NCBI GenBank assembly: GCA_002049455.2
Contig: KV919021.1
Coordinates: 50,138 to 114,137 of the forward strand
Reading direction: 5' to 3'
From: Porphyra umbilicalis
Lineage: Eukaryota > Rhodophyta > Bangiophyceae > Bangiales > Bangiaceae
DNA length: 64,000 bases
Shown piece by piece: positions 1 through 10,838 of this stretch. Position 1 is the stretch's first letter. The number at the start of each line of letters is the position of its first letter. A model generated the notes under the pieces. It had not been told where the DNA came from. It did not search any database and saw only the letters and a program-made list of their open reading frames with translations. The position numbers and the translations under genes were made by a program.

Positions 1-1239
1 CACGGCACCGACACTGCTCAGACATCGCGTACGCGGGGGTCTTTCCGGCGCTGGGTGGGGACACGTAGAACTCGCAGGACATCCCACGATCAAGAAGCGT
101 AACGCGGCACCTACAAACGGCGATCTATCACGCTTCCCTTGCGGGCTGTCGTGAGGCTGTTTTTTGGTCTGCAGGGGGGCCGTTTATGCCTCGTCTCATG
201 CGTTTATTCTTTGGCTGCGCTTCCTCTGCAAACACTGCATAACATATCAAGCAGAGTCCAGGCCAGAAAAAATGACCAAGAATAAAAACTATAGCAGAGG
301 TTACAACGCCCCGGCTTGATCGCATGCTGGACCCCCGCGTGCCCTGCTGAGCGCGTCAATGAAATAGAAACGAGTAGACCAGCGTCGAACGCAGAAAAGC
401 CAGAAAGAGATAAACACGTAGCCAATTCCGAGAAGCAAAGAGATCGACGAGCAACACGGAAACGCGAGCCGTGCGTCAGTACAATGACACAAAAACTCAG
501 TACGCCCGCGAGACCCGCAAACACGTAGCCAATCACGAGAAGCAAAGAGATCGACGAGGAACACGGAAACGCGAGACGTGGGTCAGTACAATGATACAAA
601 CACCCAGTACGTCCGTGAGACCCGCACCGGCACCTACAAAGTACGCAGGTACAACAGGCCACTGAATTGTATCACTCTGAGCAGCTGCACGACAAAGCAT
701 CCGCCTCGCGGCACGTACCGAGGAGCTTGCGGCAGATCGGAGACGGATCGAGGGGGTGGCGAACGACGGCGACGCCGGCGTGGCGTCGGACGACGCCAGG
801 AGGGTGGGCGAGGGCGTCGGTCTCGACCCGACTCGACGACCTGTGGCACAGCCTCAGAGACGCCGCCCTCGCGGTCACGTTGGCTCTGATGAAGCGAGCG
901 CACTGTTTTTCGACCCTCTCAGACGCACCGAGAGGGCACATTTTGCACGGTCCGCCCAGCCTCTTTCGACTCAGTGTGCAGCTGCGCGCTGTCGTTTGCG
1001 ACTCATACATGATGCGTTCCATGGAACACAGCGATAGCCTCCCTGTCAGCTCTCGACAGCAATGCTGCGTCATCAAACTGTGTGCACGTATCTGATTGGG
1101 CAACGATAGCTTTTCGAACGTAAATTTGACCGGTATCCACCTTCGTTGCTCGTTTTGATACGTGCTGAACGCTGGTGGCTTCTGGCAGTCCAGGGACGCC
1201 CGACACAGATTGATGTGTGACAAACCGTCCTGACCGGCC
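1..1239. other. Intergenic DNA, no gene recognised
   Basis: Short ORFs occur on both strands but none resembles a known family, and several merely read through the 107-bp repeat at 412-625. The segment ends at the insertion site of the transposon that starts at 1243. Confidence 0.5.
412..625. repeat. Two-copy 107-bp tandem repeat
   Basis: Units begin AAACACGTAGCCAAT at about 412 and 519 and share the block GAGAAGCAAAGAGATCGACG, a run ending in GTCAGTACAATGA, and GAGACCCGC. The copies differ by scattered substitutions. 107 is not a multiple of three, so coding repeats are unlikely. Confidence 0.8.
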
Positions 1240-1242
1240 CTG

Positions 1243-2715
1243 CGCAGTGGGGCTCGTTGCAGGATCCACGACGAGGCCCTTTTTTCTCGATTCGGCGACG
1301 AGAAACCCGTCAAGCTGGCGAAAAACCCCCCTTGAATGCCCTTGTGAGAGCTTTTCTCGTCGAATTCCATATTCTGCTTGTCAGTGGCTACGTATTTGCA
1401 TTTTTCACACTGTTCTTGGGTGCTCCAGGACCGTCACGGAGAGCGCCTTCAAGTGATGTAGAACAGCATGGTGTGAGATGGAGCATGAGGAAGGTAACAA
1501 GGGACAACGAGGCCTCATCGAGCCAGCGAGAACGGTCGCAACGATGTTTGAACATGAAGCTCGTTGAGCTCTTAATCCCCGCTGGTAGCAAGCGCTCATA
1601 TTAAGTCGCTCACAGGGTGCGGAGATACTGCAAAGACGACTGTCCGTGCAAGTTGCGCGCGGATTCAAGTGAGAAATACGGAATTGATACGCCCATCGTG
1701 GATGCCAGCTGTTATGGATCTGAAGAGTAAAAGAATGGAAACACAACTGAACTAGGAAATTAATCAGTCCGATCCACCGAGCTGAAGCGGGATGCATCCG
1801 AAGCCGAACGACGCCAGTCGCCGACGTCCAAGAACGGGGCTGAGAGCGCGTTCCGATCCGCTCGTGACCCCGGCTGAATCCGCGAATTCCACGCGTTCCC
1901 ACCGCCTTCGTTGGGCGAGTCAAGTCTATGTGGAGCGCAATGCCTCCATGCGGCTGCCGCTGCTCGTTCTGTAGGAGTTCCTTCCGCAGCCATTGGCAGG
2001 TATTGCCGGCTGACGAGGGTGCCACAGTCTTAGGAGAACGGGGAGATGCTGGACCCCGGGGGCACGAGGTCGCGACCAGCACCGGGGCTGTCCGCGGTGC
2101 CGGGGTCTGCCCGGTTGGTAGTCGAACGGGGGGCAGAGGCGATAGCTGCCGCTTTGAGACGCGTGCGGATGAGTGGGTTTGTCCATGGCACGCCGCACGG
2201 CCGCCCACGAGGGCAAGGTCCCCGTGTTGGCGTCGTCACCGTATTCGGCGTAGGCGGGGGGGGAGGGAGTGTTGTAAAAAGCACTCGGTGATACTTCTGA
2301 GGCAATGCAACATGTACCTTTTGTTAGCCGCGATGGTTGTTTGTGGCACCCAACCACCGCGCTGCGGATTGGCGGGAAAACAAGGAGGAAGCCATGTGCG
2401 GCCGAATCATGCGCTGTTGTGTGAGTCATCGGGCTGCACTTGAGTCTGTTTTGCTCCTACTTGTGGGGCTCTTGTAGAACTTTTCGCAACTTGCGCGTAG
2501 CTCTCTATTATCTACTTGCCAGGACTTCGGGGCACTTAAAATGACCTCTATTAGAGCCCAACAGCTATTATAGTCGAAGTCGAGAATCTCGATCAGGCAT
2601 ATCATGACCGAGTGACGAGGTTTTGACGAGAAAAGTACCCTCGTCAACGAGCAAAAACGAGCGATCGGGGGGGAAAAAGGGCCTCGTCGTGGATCCTGCA
2701 ACGAGCCCCACTGCG
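1243..2715. mobile_element. Non-autonomous DNA transposon, copy A, with CTG target duplication
   Basis: The left end reads CGCAGTGGGGCTCGTTGCAG and continues through GGATCCACGACGAGGCCC. The right end is its exact reverse complement for about 42 bp. Both ends are flanked by CTG (1240-1242 and 2716-2718), a 3-bp target-site duplication. The 1473-bp interior shows no transposase, so it depends on a source elsewhere. The subterminal DNA is rich in CGACGAG/CTCGTC words. It belongs to the same family as the element at 31817-33184. The 3-bp duplication recalls CACTA or PIF/Harbinger elements, but the termini do not match either well enough to assign it. Confidence 0.85.
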
Positions 2716-2950
2716 CTGGCACGCTGCGAAACGACGAAGACACACCTGTGTGCGCGTCACTTGTAGCCTGCTTCAGCAGGGGCTACAAGCCCACGAATCT
2801 GGCCCGATTTACCTGGTACACCCCACGGCGCCAGCACGTGAGACTTGTAGCCCACGTTCTGGACACCCCCGCCCCCAGATGCCGCGCGTTCGGCCCCCCC
2901 CCCACGGCCGCCGCTCCAAATTGATGCCAGTAAGGCAATCGGGCCTGCAG

Positions 2951-3353
2951 TATTGCTGATCCCCGAATTTTGTCCTGGGAGACAGAGACAGAGACTGACT
3001 CTGAATAAGAGCACTCTATTGGTTTAAAACGACAGTAAGAAGGCATCGAAGCCAATAGAAAGCCTGCATTCTGTGCCAGGACCTTGTATCGAGCAGAACT
3101 CACTGTTTGTTACCGCTTGATCCGCTTTTCTTGGCACGGAGCGAGCTGCCCACGCGAGATCTTGAGATTTTCTACTGTCTCCTCGCCAGAAGTGCAGATG
3201 AGAAGAGGAGCTGATGTTGATTTCCAGGCTGCATGGGCACATGTAAGAAATCAGGAGCACCAAGTCAGTCCCAGGGGCGCATCTGATTGGTGGAGAGAGT
3301 CGGTCCGCAAGTCAGTCACTGTCCACCAGGACAAAATTCGGGGATCAGCAATA
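2951..3353. mobile_element. MITE with 28-bp terminal inverted repeats beginning TA
   Basis: The left end at 2951-2978 starts TATTGCTGATCCCCGAATTT and continues TGTCCTGG. Its reverse complement is at 3326-3353. The about 400-bp interior has no recognisable gene. Both outer ends read TA, as expected for a Tc1/mariner-type element with a TA target duplication. It ends only 28 bp before the inverted repeat at 3382, so this spot has taken repeated insertions. Confidence 0.8.
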
Positions 3354-3381
3354 CATGAATTTTAGCCTAAAGTACTCGTCT

Positions 3382-3417
3382 TATGGCACTTCTCCCAAAA
3401 ATGACCCCACCTCTGTG
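3382..3417. repeat. Left 36-bp inverted repeat of the candidate giant element
   Basis: Starts TATGGCACTTCTCCCAAAAA and ends CCCCACCTCTGTG. It matches the reverse complement of 27055-27090 at 35 of 36 positions. A subterminal AAACGTTTGGAAACGTT lies just inside, near 3429. Confidence 0.85.
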
Positions 3418-4143
3418 CAGGCTGTGGAGGGGGACAAACGTTTGGAAACGTTCTGTAAGGCAGGGAGGGGCCAATAGGAGGCGGAGGTTCTGTGCCCCGA
3501 TAGAAAACTCGAGCCCCAGCGACCTTGTCGCGCGATTGACTCATACTGCCCGCAGCCATGCACGGAAGCGCCTCCTCTGCCACAGGTCCGCAATCTACGG
3601 CAGGACGCCGTGTTGGAGGCCAGTGGCAGGAGATCGTGTCCGATGTGTGTCGTCGTCGTCGTCGCTGCTGTCCCGCTGGACCGTGGTCCCCGCGCCTCTC
3701 TCGCGCTCCCCTCCTCCCCCTCCCGCCGTGCCGCCCGGCAGGCTCCCGTTGTGGCGTGTCTTTTTGCTCAAGGTGGCCGGCGCTCGTGGCTGTCCAGTCG
3801 CTCCACGACGCGCGGCGAGTGCGTCAAGCCACGCTGTTCCAACGGCGGGCTTCCTTTTCCCCCGGCGGTGGCGCGACGACTCCCTTTGCTGTTCCACCGG
3901 CTTTGCGCCTGCGGCGGCGCTCCGCCGGCAGCGGCGGGTGGCCGTGGTCGTGCTCCTCCACCACCGGCGGCGGTCTGAGGCTGTGGCCGTACCGGTCGGC
4001 ATTCGACTTTGACCGGCGGTGGCGGGCGACTGCGGTCGCGCTCCCCCACCGGCGCCCGTGAGCGGCTGTGACTCTACTGGCTGGCTGGCGTCGCATGTTT
4101 TAGGACGGGACGACGGAGTCTTCTGTTGCTCCTTGCTCCTGTC

Positions 4144-6138
4144 ATGGTTTGCCTGTTGTGTGGGTTTGACCTCGGGAAAGACGCTGACGGCAACAACATC
4201 AAGGGCAACCACTCGCAGCGCACGTGCACAATGCGCTCCATGCCGTGCATGTACCAGCTGTCGCCGACTAGCAAGTTCTTCAAACCGGGGGGCACCGTGT
4301 CGTGCCTGGACAAGGGTTGCGTACACGAGCTGACGTGTCCCAGGTGCCGAGCTGTTGGACATCTGCCGCACACGCTGCGTATTACTGACGAGCTGTACGC
4401 CCGGAACAACGCAGGAGACCCCATCCGCGTCAAGGAGGCGGGTTTCGTGGAGCGTGCGTCGGACTACATGTGCAGGACGCTGGATGACCACCACGCTGCA
4501 GAACTCAAGGCTGACGTCGTTGGCAAGGCCTATCGGCACCACGCGGAGAAGAATCGGCTGGCCGGCACCGCGGCCGCCATTGCCGGAAATCTCTACCAGT
4601 CCGGGCTACACGTGTCGTCATCTGCTACAGCCAACCTCATGGAGGCGAGCGGCACGGCTGCTGCATCATTGGCACCTGCCAACCGCGGCCAATTCGACCG
4701 GGCGTCGACGGCGTTGCAGAACCGCTCGAACACTGCGGTCGAAGCGTCGCTGCTCGCTGCAGGTGGAACCGTTGGGCGTGACGCTGTCGCCGCCGGCGGG
4801 GCTCTGGCGGCGGCCGCCGCCGGTCGCGCTGCGGCTGGTGGCGCTGTGGGTGTCGGTCGTGCCGACGGCGCCGCAGCCGCAGCCGCTCCGGGTGGTATGC
4901 CGCCCTCCTCGCTGGTTTCTGGTGGAACCATCCGGCGTGGCACAGCCCCACCTGCTGGTCGGGCCGTTCGTGGTCGTCGGGGCGGGCGCGGTGGCTCGAG
5001 CTCAACGGACGGGGCGGCGCATGTGCTCGGGGCGACCGCAGCTGCCGCTGCCGCGGGTGCCGCTTCAGCCGCTTCAGCTGTCGCCGCCGCCATTGCTGGT
5101 GTCGCTGGAGCTGCCCCCTCCGCCGTTGGTGGGGGCTCATCACCCGGCGCCACTGGTCGTGGTGGTACCAACGCGCGTGGGCGCGGCCGAGGCCGCGGCC
5201 GCGGTGGCCGGGGATCCGCGCGTGGTGCAGCTACAGCCGGGTCGTCCTCCTCTCGTGGTGGCGGCTCCGCAGGTGGAGAAAACGTCTTCCCGTCTGTGGT
5301 GGACCTCATGCGACAACAGCAGACGCGGAGTGCAGCTGAAGCGGACCGGCACGCGCAGTCTCTCATGGAGATGACTACGTCCGGTTCGGGGTCGACGCGT
5401 TGGACCGGCAGCCCGGGTCGTGGCGGTGGAGCAGGCGCAGCGGCGGCCGGCGGTGTACCAGGAACGGCATCTGCGCCTGCGAAGCATCTCATGTGGCCTC
5501 CCGGGCGTCGGGATCAGTTCCTGGCTCACCATGTGTTTGAGAGCGCGTACGTAAGCCAGCTCTCGGCGCGGGAGCTCGCCCTAGTTGCCCTGGAGCAGGA
5601 TGTTGGTAGCGGTCCGCAAGCGCTCTACCCGGAGCTGGAGTCGCAGTTGATTTCCGCGGCAGAGGGGAACTTCCTCTTTGGCGCGTCGATAACCTGCGGT
5701 GCAGTGTCGGCGGCAGAGTTCGCCGAGCGCCTGTGCTCCACACGCGTCAATGTTGACAACTCGATTCTCCTGGTGATGCTGGCCCAGTGGATGGAGACCT
5801 TTGTACGGGACCAGCGCCGCATCTCTGCCGCCGCCGCTGCTGGGTCAGCAGCTGTAGAGGGCACCGGTCTGTGGGAGGAGGACGTCGACGATGAGCAGTC
5901 GAACATAGCGCAGCTGGAGCGCTTAGGCGGCTGCGGCACGGATCGTGGTGCAGGTCGTGGGTCGGGAGGTGATTCAAGGCGGGGGGCGGGGCGTGGTGCG
6001 GGGGGTGGCGCTGTCGCGGAGCGCCACTCTATGGGCAGAGGTGCGGGTCATGCGGCGGCGCGGAGGGTGGTCGTGAGCGACAGCGACGGAGAGGATGACG
6101 ACGGTGACGAAGATGATGGGGAGGGGGACGACTTTTAG
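4144..6138 (+). CDS. Unknown 664-aa protein: N-terminal Cys/His zinc domain, Ala/Gly and RG-rich middle, acidic tail
   Basis: I do not recognise the family. The start is the first ATG in frame and opens directly into the zinc domain. Residues 1-80 hold C-x2-C, then H-S-Q-R-T-C, C, C-x4-C-x-H and C-x2-C-x3-G-H, a plausible multi-zinc module also seen in the ORF at complement 21873-22223. An Ala/Gly-rich segment follows, then RG/RGRG repeats typical of RNA- or chromatin-binding proteins. A more complex helical region (from about residue 455, around MWPPGRRDQFLAHHVFESAY) has ordinary composition and may be a folded domain. The last 25 residues are almost all Asp/Glu with SDSDGEDD. It lies 430 bp upstream of the methyltransferase on the same strand, so a chromatin-related role is possible, but this is inferred from position and composition only. 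Confidence 0.7.
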   Translation: MVCLLCGFDLGKDADGNNIKGNHSQRTCTMRSMPCMYQLSPTSKFFKPGGTVSCLDKGCVHELTCPRCRAVGHLPHTLRITDELYARNNAGDPIRVKEAGFVERASDYMCRTLDDHHAAELKADVVGKAYRHHAEKNRLAGTAAAIAGNLYQSGLHVSSSATANLMEASGTAAASLAPANRGQFDRASTALQNRSNTAVEASLLAAGGTVGRDAVAAGGALAAAAAGRAAAGGAVGVGRADGAAAAAAPGGMPPSSLVSGGTIRRGTAPPAGRAVRGRRGGRGGSSSTDGAAHVLGATAAAAAAGAASAASAVAAAIAGVAGAAPSAVGGGSSPGATGRGGTNARGRGRGRGRGGRGSARGAATAGSSSSRGGGSAGGENVFPSVVDLMRQQQTRSAAEADRHAQSLMEMTTSGSGSTRWTGSPGRGGGAGAAAAGGVPGTASAPAKHLMWPPGRRDQFLAHHVFESAYVSQLSARELALVALEQDVGSGPQALYPELESQLISAAEGNFLFGASITCGAVSAAEFAERLCSTRVNVDNSILLVMLAQWMETFVRDQRRISAAAAAGSAAVEGTGLWEEDVDDEQSNIAQLERLGGCGTDRGAGRGSGGDSRRGAGRGAGGGAVAERHSMGRGAGHAAARRVVVSDSDGEDDDGDEDDGEGDDF

Positions 6139-6565
6139 CAGCAGTGCACCCCGCGATACCATGAGCTGTTCCATACACATTGTGCGACTTGGTGTCTCCC
6201 CTCTTTCTGTCCCGCGAGCGCATGAAAATAGACCGCGGCGGTGACCTGGTTGTGCAGAAACAGTTGCAGCTGCAAAAATCGGGAATGCGTTCCCGTTTTT
6301 TAATTTTATGTTTTTCTCAGTGGGCCCGATCAGGATCTGATCTTGGCCGTGCAAGGACCGGCTTTTCCGAGGATCACGCAGATTCTTGGCGGTGCTTCCG
6401 CACCGTCAGCCGTCGCTGTGTTTGTGTGTGTTTCCGTCGCGGCTATAACGTCGCAGGTGTGGCTGTGGCGCAGCAGGGGCTGGTAGGTGGGTAGGACCTG
6501 GTGCGGCCGCCGTTACCTTTGCGTCCTCGCGTGCTCGTGATGCTATTTCTGTGGTTCTGCCGGTC

Positions 6566-9500
6566 ATGACGCCCCCGAGGCGGGCGCGGGGGATGGTGGG
6601 GCTTGAAGATGACTTTGTCCGGGAGTGGTTCGCGGCGGCCAGCTCCTCGGGGGACTCGGGGGACGACGCTGGCGACGACGCTGGCGAGTGTATGGGGGAG
6701 GGCTCGCAGCTGCTACCAACAGTCACTCGTGTATTCCACAGAGCAATGGAAGATGCGAAACAGCGGCGGAGTGCTGCTGTGCATGTTGCAGTGGTGGCCA
6801 ACCGAGCCGCTGTGAACCGGCAACGGCATGTGGCCGCGACCTTAATTGGAACCTGTGGCGTTGAACTGCCACCTGTGGAAGCGCTTGGTGCTGTCATCCG
6901 TCTCGGAGCGAGCGGGGACATCGGCGGCGGCTGGGGACGTGGAGCCGGTGGAGTTGGTTTGGGAGTAGGTGCCAGTAGCAGCGGTTGTGTAGGCCGCAGC
7001 GCCGGGGATGGTGTTGGCGTTGGTGTTGTGCACGCTGGCTCCGCTGGAGGGGCGGGCGGCGGGACGCCCGGCAGGAGCGACGAGGACGGTGGCTTCGACG
7101 ACGGGAGCAGCGAATACAGCTGGTGCAGCGACGACGGCGGGATTGACAACGGCGGAGGACACGGCAGGAGGGGCAGCAGCAGCAGCGAAGAAGACGGTTA
7201 CGTCGGCACCACAAGCGGGAGCGACTCCAGTTGGCGTCTCGACCACGGTCGGAAGGGCGGCGGCAGCAGTAGCAGCGGGAGTGGGAGTTTCTGTCGTGAC
7301 CATGGCAGCCGCCGCAGCTGTCGGCGCATCAGCAGTGTACGAGGCCGGAGCACGGCGGTGCAGCGCGCCTCCACCGGCCAGAAGGACGCGGCAGGTGCGG
7401 CTGCTGCCGGTCACGGCAGTGTGCTTCGAGGGCGGCGTTTTGACCGTGGCCCACCGCGCAAGGTGCTTCGTGCGGGTGATGCTTCTGGTGGGACCGGATC
7501 TCTCCCGGCTACTGTGGCGAGAGGGCGGGTTTGGGCTGCCGCTCATGCGGCAGCTCCTCCCTTTGTCCCCCTGCGCGCGTGCACGCCTCCTCCGACAATG
7601 ACGGCGTATGCACCGTTGCGTCGCTGCTTTCGTCGTGTCGAGCCGCACAAGGACGTGCGCTTTGTGCCGTACTTGGGAGATGCTGCGGTGCCGCGTGCTC
7701 TCTCGCGCTCAATTGTGCTAAAGAATGGGTGGCAGCTGGTGGACAGCGACGGCAGCGACGCGTCCGAGTCGGACGACGACAACCGCCCCAAGGACTACTA
7801 CTCCATGGGCGCGCGTACCCGGCGCGCCGCGGAACGGCGGGCGGTGGGGGCCGTCATCAAGGAGTTTGGTTCGGGACCGTCGGTGGTGCAGGCCCTAGCT
7901 ATGAATCTGCAGCGGAGCGAGGCGGCGGTGCGGCGTCTACTGGGGCTTGTGCAGCGCCGCATGCGTGACGTGGACGCGGCTCGACGCGGTCGTCGTGCCG
8001 CTGCCGCACGGTCCGCTGCGCTGGAGGAGCTTACGGGGGGGCAGCGCCTGGCAACGATCATGGTGGGAGGCGACGTTGGTGCAGCAGCTCGTTCTCCGCC
8101 GGCTGGATGGCAGGAGGCCTGGGATGGCCTAGCGGTGCCGGCTGCTGCATTTGCTGCCGGTCTAGAGGCGGGCCGTGACGTCGCCGCAGCAGGACTTCCT
8201 GCTCGCAGTCGAGCGTGGCTGGTGGCAGAGAAGGTGTCAGCTGCTGTGGAGCTTGCGCCCGCCGCGTCTCGTATCGGTGATGTAGCGGCCGTCAGAGAAT
8301 ATCTGCAGAGTGCCTGCGACCCAGCAGACGACGGGCGCACGTCCCGTGTGGGCTCCAACTCTGCATCTAGATCGTCGCCGTCAAGTGTTCGTGCTACTTC
8401 ATCCGGTGGGGGTGCCGCGGCGCATGCAGAGACACCCACGTCCGCTAATGGGGCTGTAGTGCTCGACTGCTCTATCTTGGGCCGGGACACGTTCTCCAGG
8501 CTGCTGTGCCGGCTTTGCCTCCGCTATGCCTGTCGAGCGCATGGGGCTCGACAAGGGCTGGAGCTTCACGCCCCACCGTTGAGTGCACCACGGCACCTAC
8601 CGGTCGACCGCGACCGGATTCGTACTCACGTGGCAGCTGGTGAGCGTTTGCTCGCGCCCGACGTACTGGGCACCGTCCGTCGTCTATTCATCCCCGGTGC
8701 AGGACCTGCAGCGGCCGCGGCCGCGGCGGCGCTCGGTGACGATACGAGCAGCGGGTCAAGTGCTGCTGCTGCACGCAACCGTCGCGCCGGTGTGCAGCAC
8801 GAAGCGCTCTCGGTTGCCGGCGGCACTTGTGTCGATTGTCGTCACGACGTGCGTGCTCATCCCTCCGTTTTCAAGTGTGGTCTTGGAGCGCCAGCGGAAA
8901 GCCAGTGGACGGCGGAACAAGTTGCACTGTTACGTGCGGCAGCGGAGCTGGTCGGCAGACATGACACGTGCCGTCTCGCGTGCTTCGTTCCAGACAGGAC
9001 GTGCCGCGGGGTTGCGCTGTACCTCGACTTGTTTGGGTGGCCGCCGGCAGCTGCCCCTGTCGAAGGGGCCGTCGCGGAAGAGGCGGAGGGGGAAAAGGCG
9101 CCTCGATGTACCCTGGCTCCTGCCGCAGAGAGCGGGACATCTGCTCATGTCGGTGTTGTTTTATCACCCGGCGACGCGGTCATGAGCAGCTTGGAGGATG
9201 CAGCGGCCCCCGACAAGGTTGCGGACTACCGGCCGTGCATGCACAGCGGACCATGTGTGGACGACCGCTGCAGCTGTGTGCGAAACGCGCTTCCCTGCAA
9301 GAAGTATTGCGGCTGCTCGGGCACACGCTGGATTGCCGGTGGGGCGGGGTGCCCGCGAGGCGCAACGTCAGCGCTCTCGGGCGCTGCAGGAGCGAGCGAG
9401 ACGGCGGCTGGTTCTTCCCTGTGCCGGCAGCGCACGTGGTGCACTTGTCGCCCCCCCGCGAGCTGCAGCACCGACGATTGCCCTTGCTTCAGGGTGGACC

Positions 9501-10126
9501 GAGAGTGTGACCCGGACGCTTGTTTGTCCTGTGGGGCACACTGGCACCCGCTCTCTGGTGTCGACGGCACCATCCTGCAGAGTGGACGGCGGGGCGGTGG
9601 ACGAACGGGACGTGGTTTACACGGTGCGGCCACCGTGGAACCTGCTCCGCGGGACGGCGTCGGTCTCGTGCAGTCTGGACTGTCAGGCGGTGGCACCTCT
9701 GTGGGCACCCGACGCTGCCGTAACGTGCAACTGCAGGTGGGGCTTCGACCGAGACTGCTACTTGGTCCGTCTGCGGCGCACGGGCTGGGTGTCCTTGCGG
9801 GTGAGGAGGTCGCGGAAGGTGCTTTCGTCGGCGAGTACACCGGGGAGGTGCTGTCGTTGACGGAGGCGCGGATCCGTGGAAGGACGTATGACGCGGCCGA
9901 CGTGAGCTTCCTCTTCCGGACGACCAAGACTGTGGTCCTAGACGCCATGTACTGTGGCAATCGCACCAAGTTCATCAACCACAGCGCTGCGTCTCCGAAC
10001 TTGGAAGTGAAGCTACTAAGCGTTTGCGGCGACATTCGAGTGGCCTTTTTTGGTACGAGTGCGCTGCGTCCAGGGGAGGAGCTATTTTTCCATTATGGGT
10101 ACACTGTCAGCGGGTGGCGTGCATGA
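6566..10126 (+). CDS. Enhancer-of-zeste-type histone H3K27 methyltransferase (PRC2 catalytic subunit), CXC + SET
   Basis: The 1186-aa protein ends in a complete E(z) catalytic unit. A cysteine-rich CXC/pre-SET region lies at about 890-1020, with clusters such as CVDDRCSCV, CKKYCGC, CSTDDCPC and RECDPDACLSCG. The SET domain lies at about 1056-1186, with HGLGV (cofactor loop), FVGEYTGE, SFLFRT, KFINHS and ELFFHYGY. The segment GRDTFSRLLCRLCLRYAC corresponds to the pre-CXC SANT/MCSS Cys region, and VPYLGD matches the conserved piece near the E(z) middle. By family knowledge it transfers methyl groups from AdoMet to histone H3 Lys27 in the nucleus, in complex with SUZ12 and ESC/EED. Oddities: the conserved Asp of the FFDYxY motif is His here, although both tyrosines remain. 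The N-terminal 870 residues carry long Gly/Ser/Ala insertions. The first ATG in frame was chosen. The reading frame has no intron, although animal and plant homologues have many. Confidence 0.93.
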   Translation: MTPPRRARGMVGLEDDFVREWFAAASSSGDSGDDAGDDAGECMGEGSQLLPTVTRVFHRAMEDAKQRRSAAVHVAVVANRAAVNRQRHVAATLIGTCGVELPPVEALGAVIRLGASGDIGGGWGRGAGGVGLGVGASSSGCVGRSAGDGVGVGVVHAGSAGGAGGGTPGRSDEDGGFDDGSSEYSWCSDDGGIDNGGGHGRRGSSSSEEDGYVGTTSGSDSSWRLDHGRKGGGSSSSGSGSFCRDHGSRRSCRRISSVRGRSTAVQRASTGQKDAAGAAAAGHGSVLRGRRFDRGPPRKVLRAGDASGGTGSLPATVARGRVWAAAHAAAPPFVPLRACTPPPTMTAYAPLRRCFRRVEPHKDVRFVPYLGDAAVPRALSRSIVLKNGWQLVDSDGSDASESDDDNRPKDYYSMGARTRRAAERRAVGAVIKEFGSGPSVVQALAMNLQRSEAAVRRLLGLVQRRMRDVDAARRGRRAAAARSAALEELTGGQRLATIMVGGDVGAAARSPPAGWQEAWDGLAVPAAAFAAGLEAGRDVAAAGLPARSRAWLVAEKVSAAVELAPAASRIGDVAAVREYLQSACDPADDGRTSRVGSNSASRSSPSSVRATSSGGGAAAHAETPTSANGAVVLDCSILGRDTFSRLLCRLCLRYACRAHGARQGLELHAPPLSAPRHLPVDRDRIRTHVAAGERLLAPDVLGTVRRLFIPGAGPAAAAAAAALGDDTSSGSSAAAARNRRAGVQHEALSVAGGTCVDCRHDVRAHPSVFKCGLGAPAESQWTAEQVALLRAAAELVGRHDTCRLACFVPDRTCRGVALYLDLFGWPPAAAPVEGAVAEEAEGEKAPRCTLAPAAESGTSAHVGVVLSPGDAVMSSLEDAAAPDKVADYRPCMHSGPCVDDRCSCVRNALPCKKYCGCSGTRWIAGGAGCPRGATSALSGAAGASETAAGSSLCRQRTWCTCRPPASCSTDDCPCFRVDRECDPDACLSCGAHWHPLSGVDGTILQSGRRGGGRTGRGLHGAATVEPAPRDGVGLVQSGLSGGGTSVGTRRCRNVQLQVGLRPRLLLGPSAAHGLGVLAGEEVAEGAFVGEYTGEVLSLTEARIRGRTYDAADVSFLFRTTKTVVLDAMYCGNRTKFINHSAASPNLEVKLLSVCGDIRVAFFGTSALRPGEELFFHYGYTVSGWRA

Positions 10127-10838
10127 GTTTTATTTTTTTCCTTTCCTGTGTCCTGCTGTATCATTTCCTTGCCCGTAGTATGAGCACCGGTGCTCACAGA
10201 GGAAAGCGGGTGAATCTACGTTGTGCCGCCCATCTTGTTCTTCTCAGTCGTGTGGGCCAATCTCCTCGGCGTCTCTCAGCCATTCCGCAACGCTGGTACA
10301 TTTGCGATCGGCACAGAAAACCTCGCGTTTCTCCGTGTGTGTTTATTGCTCACTTCCGCATGTACTTGATGTCTGTACTTGTCACATTCAAATATTGTAT
10401 TTTTGACCTGATCGTGTGCAGGTCCAATGATACGGCAGCCCGTGTCAGGACTTTTGACCTCGCTGCTGACCCAGTTTTTGTCAGTTGCTGCATTGGCGCG
10501 CTGCTCGCGCATCGTGCAGGTGTTGGACGTGCCTCAGGCCACGTTGCCTGGGTTGCGTAGCCACGCACACCAGCTGGCGCTGCGGCGCCGCTGTCGCCGT
10601 CGCGCTGTTGTCGGACGCGCGGCGACGCAGCCCGCGCCAACCACACGCGCCATCCACCTCGGGTTCTGAAGCGCCTCTCGCGCCGTCTCTCCCTGCCGCC
10701 GATTACCCACCCTCTCCCCCCCGCTGCTCTTGTGCGCGGGCGGCAACAGCTGCCAGAGGGTGCCGGCGCGTTTGCCTCTCCTCCCCCCGCGCGTCCCCCT
10801 GGTGCTGTCCCCACCCCCGCCCGCCTGACATTGTGACC
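10127..10838. other. Intergenic DNA between E(z)-like and PEX11-like ORFs
   Basis: After the methyltransferase TGA there is AT-richer DNA with T-runs (10129-10140) and no ORF with recognisable similarity. It probably holds the 3' UTR of the methyltransferase and the promoter of the next gene. Confidence 0.4.

Noticed and set aside
3595-4542. 315-codon minus-strand ORF
   Set aside because: Antisense shadow of the zinc-domain gene's start and its GC-rich leader, without any recognisable motif.
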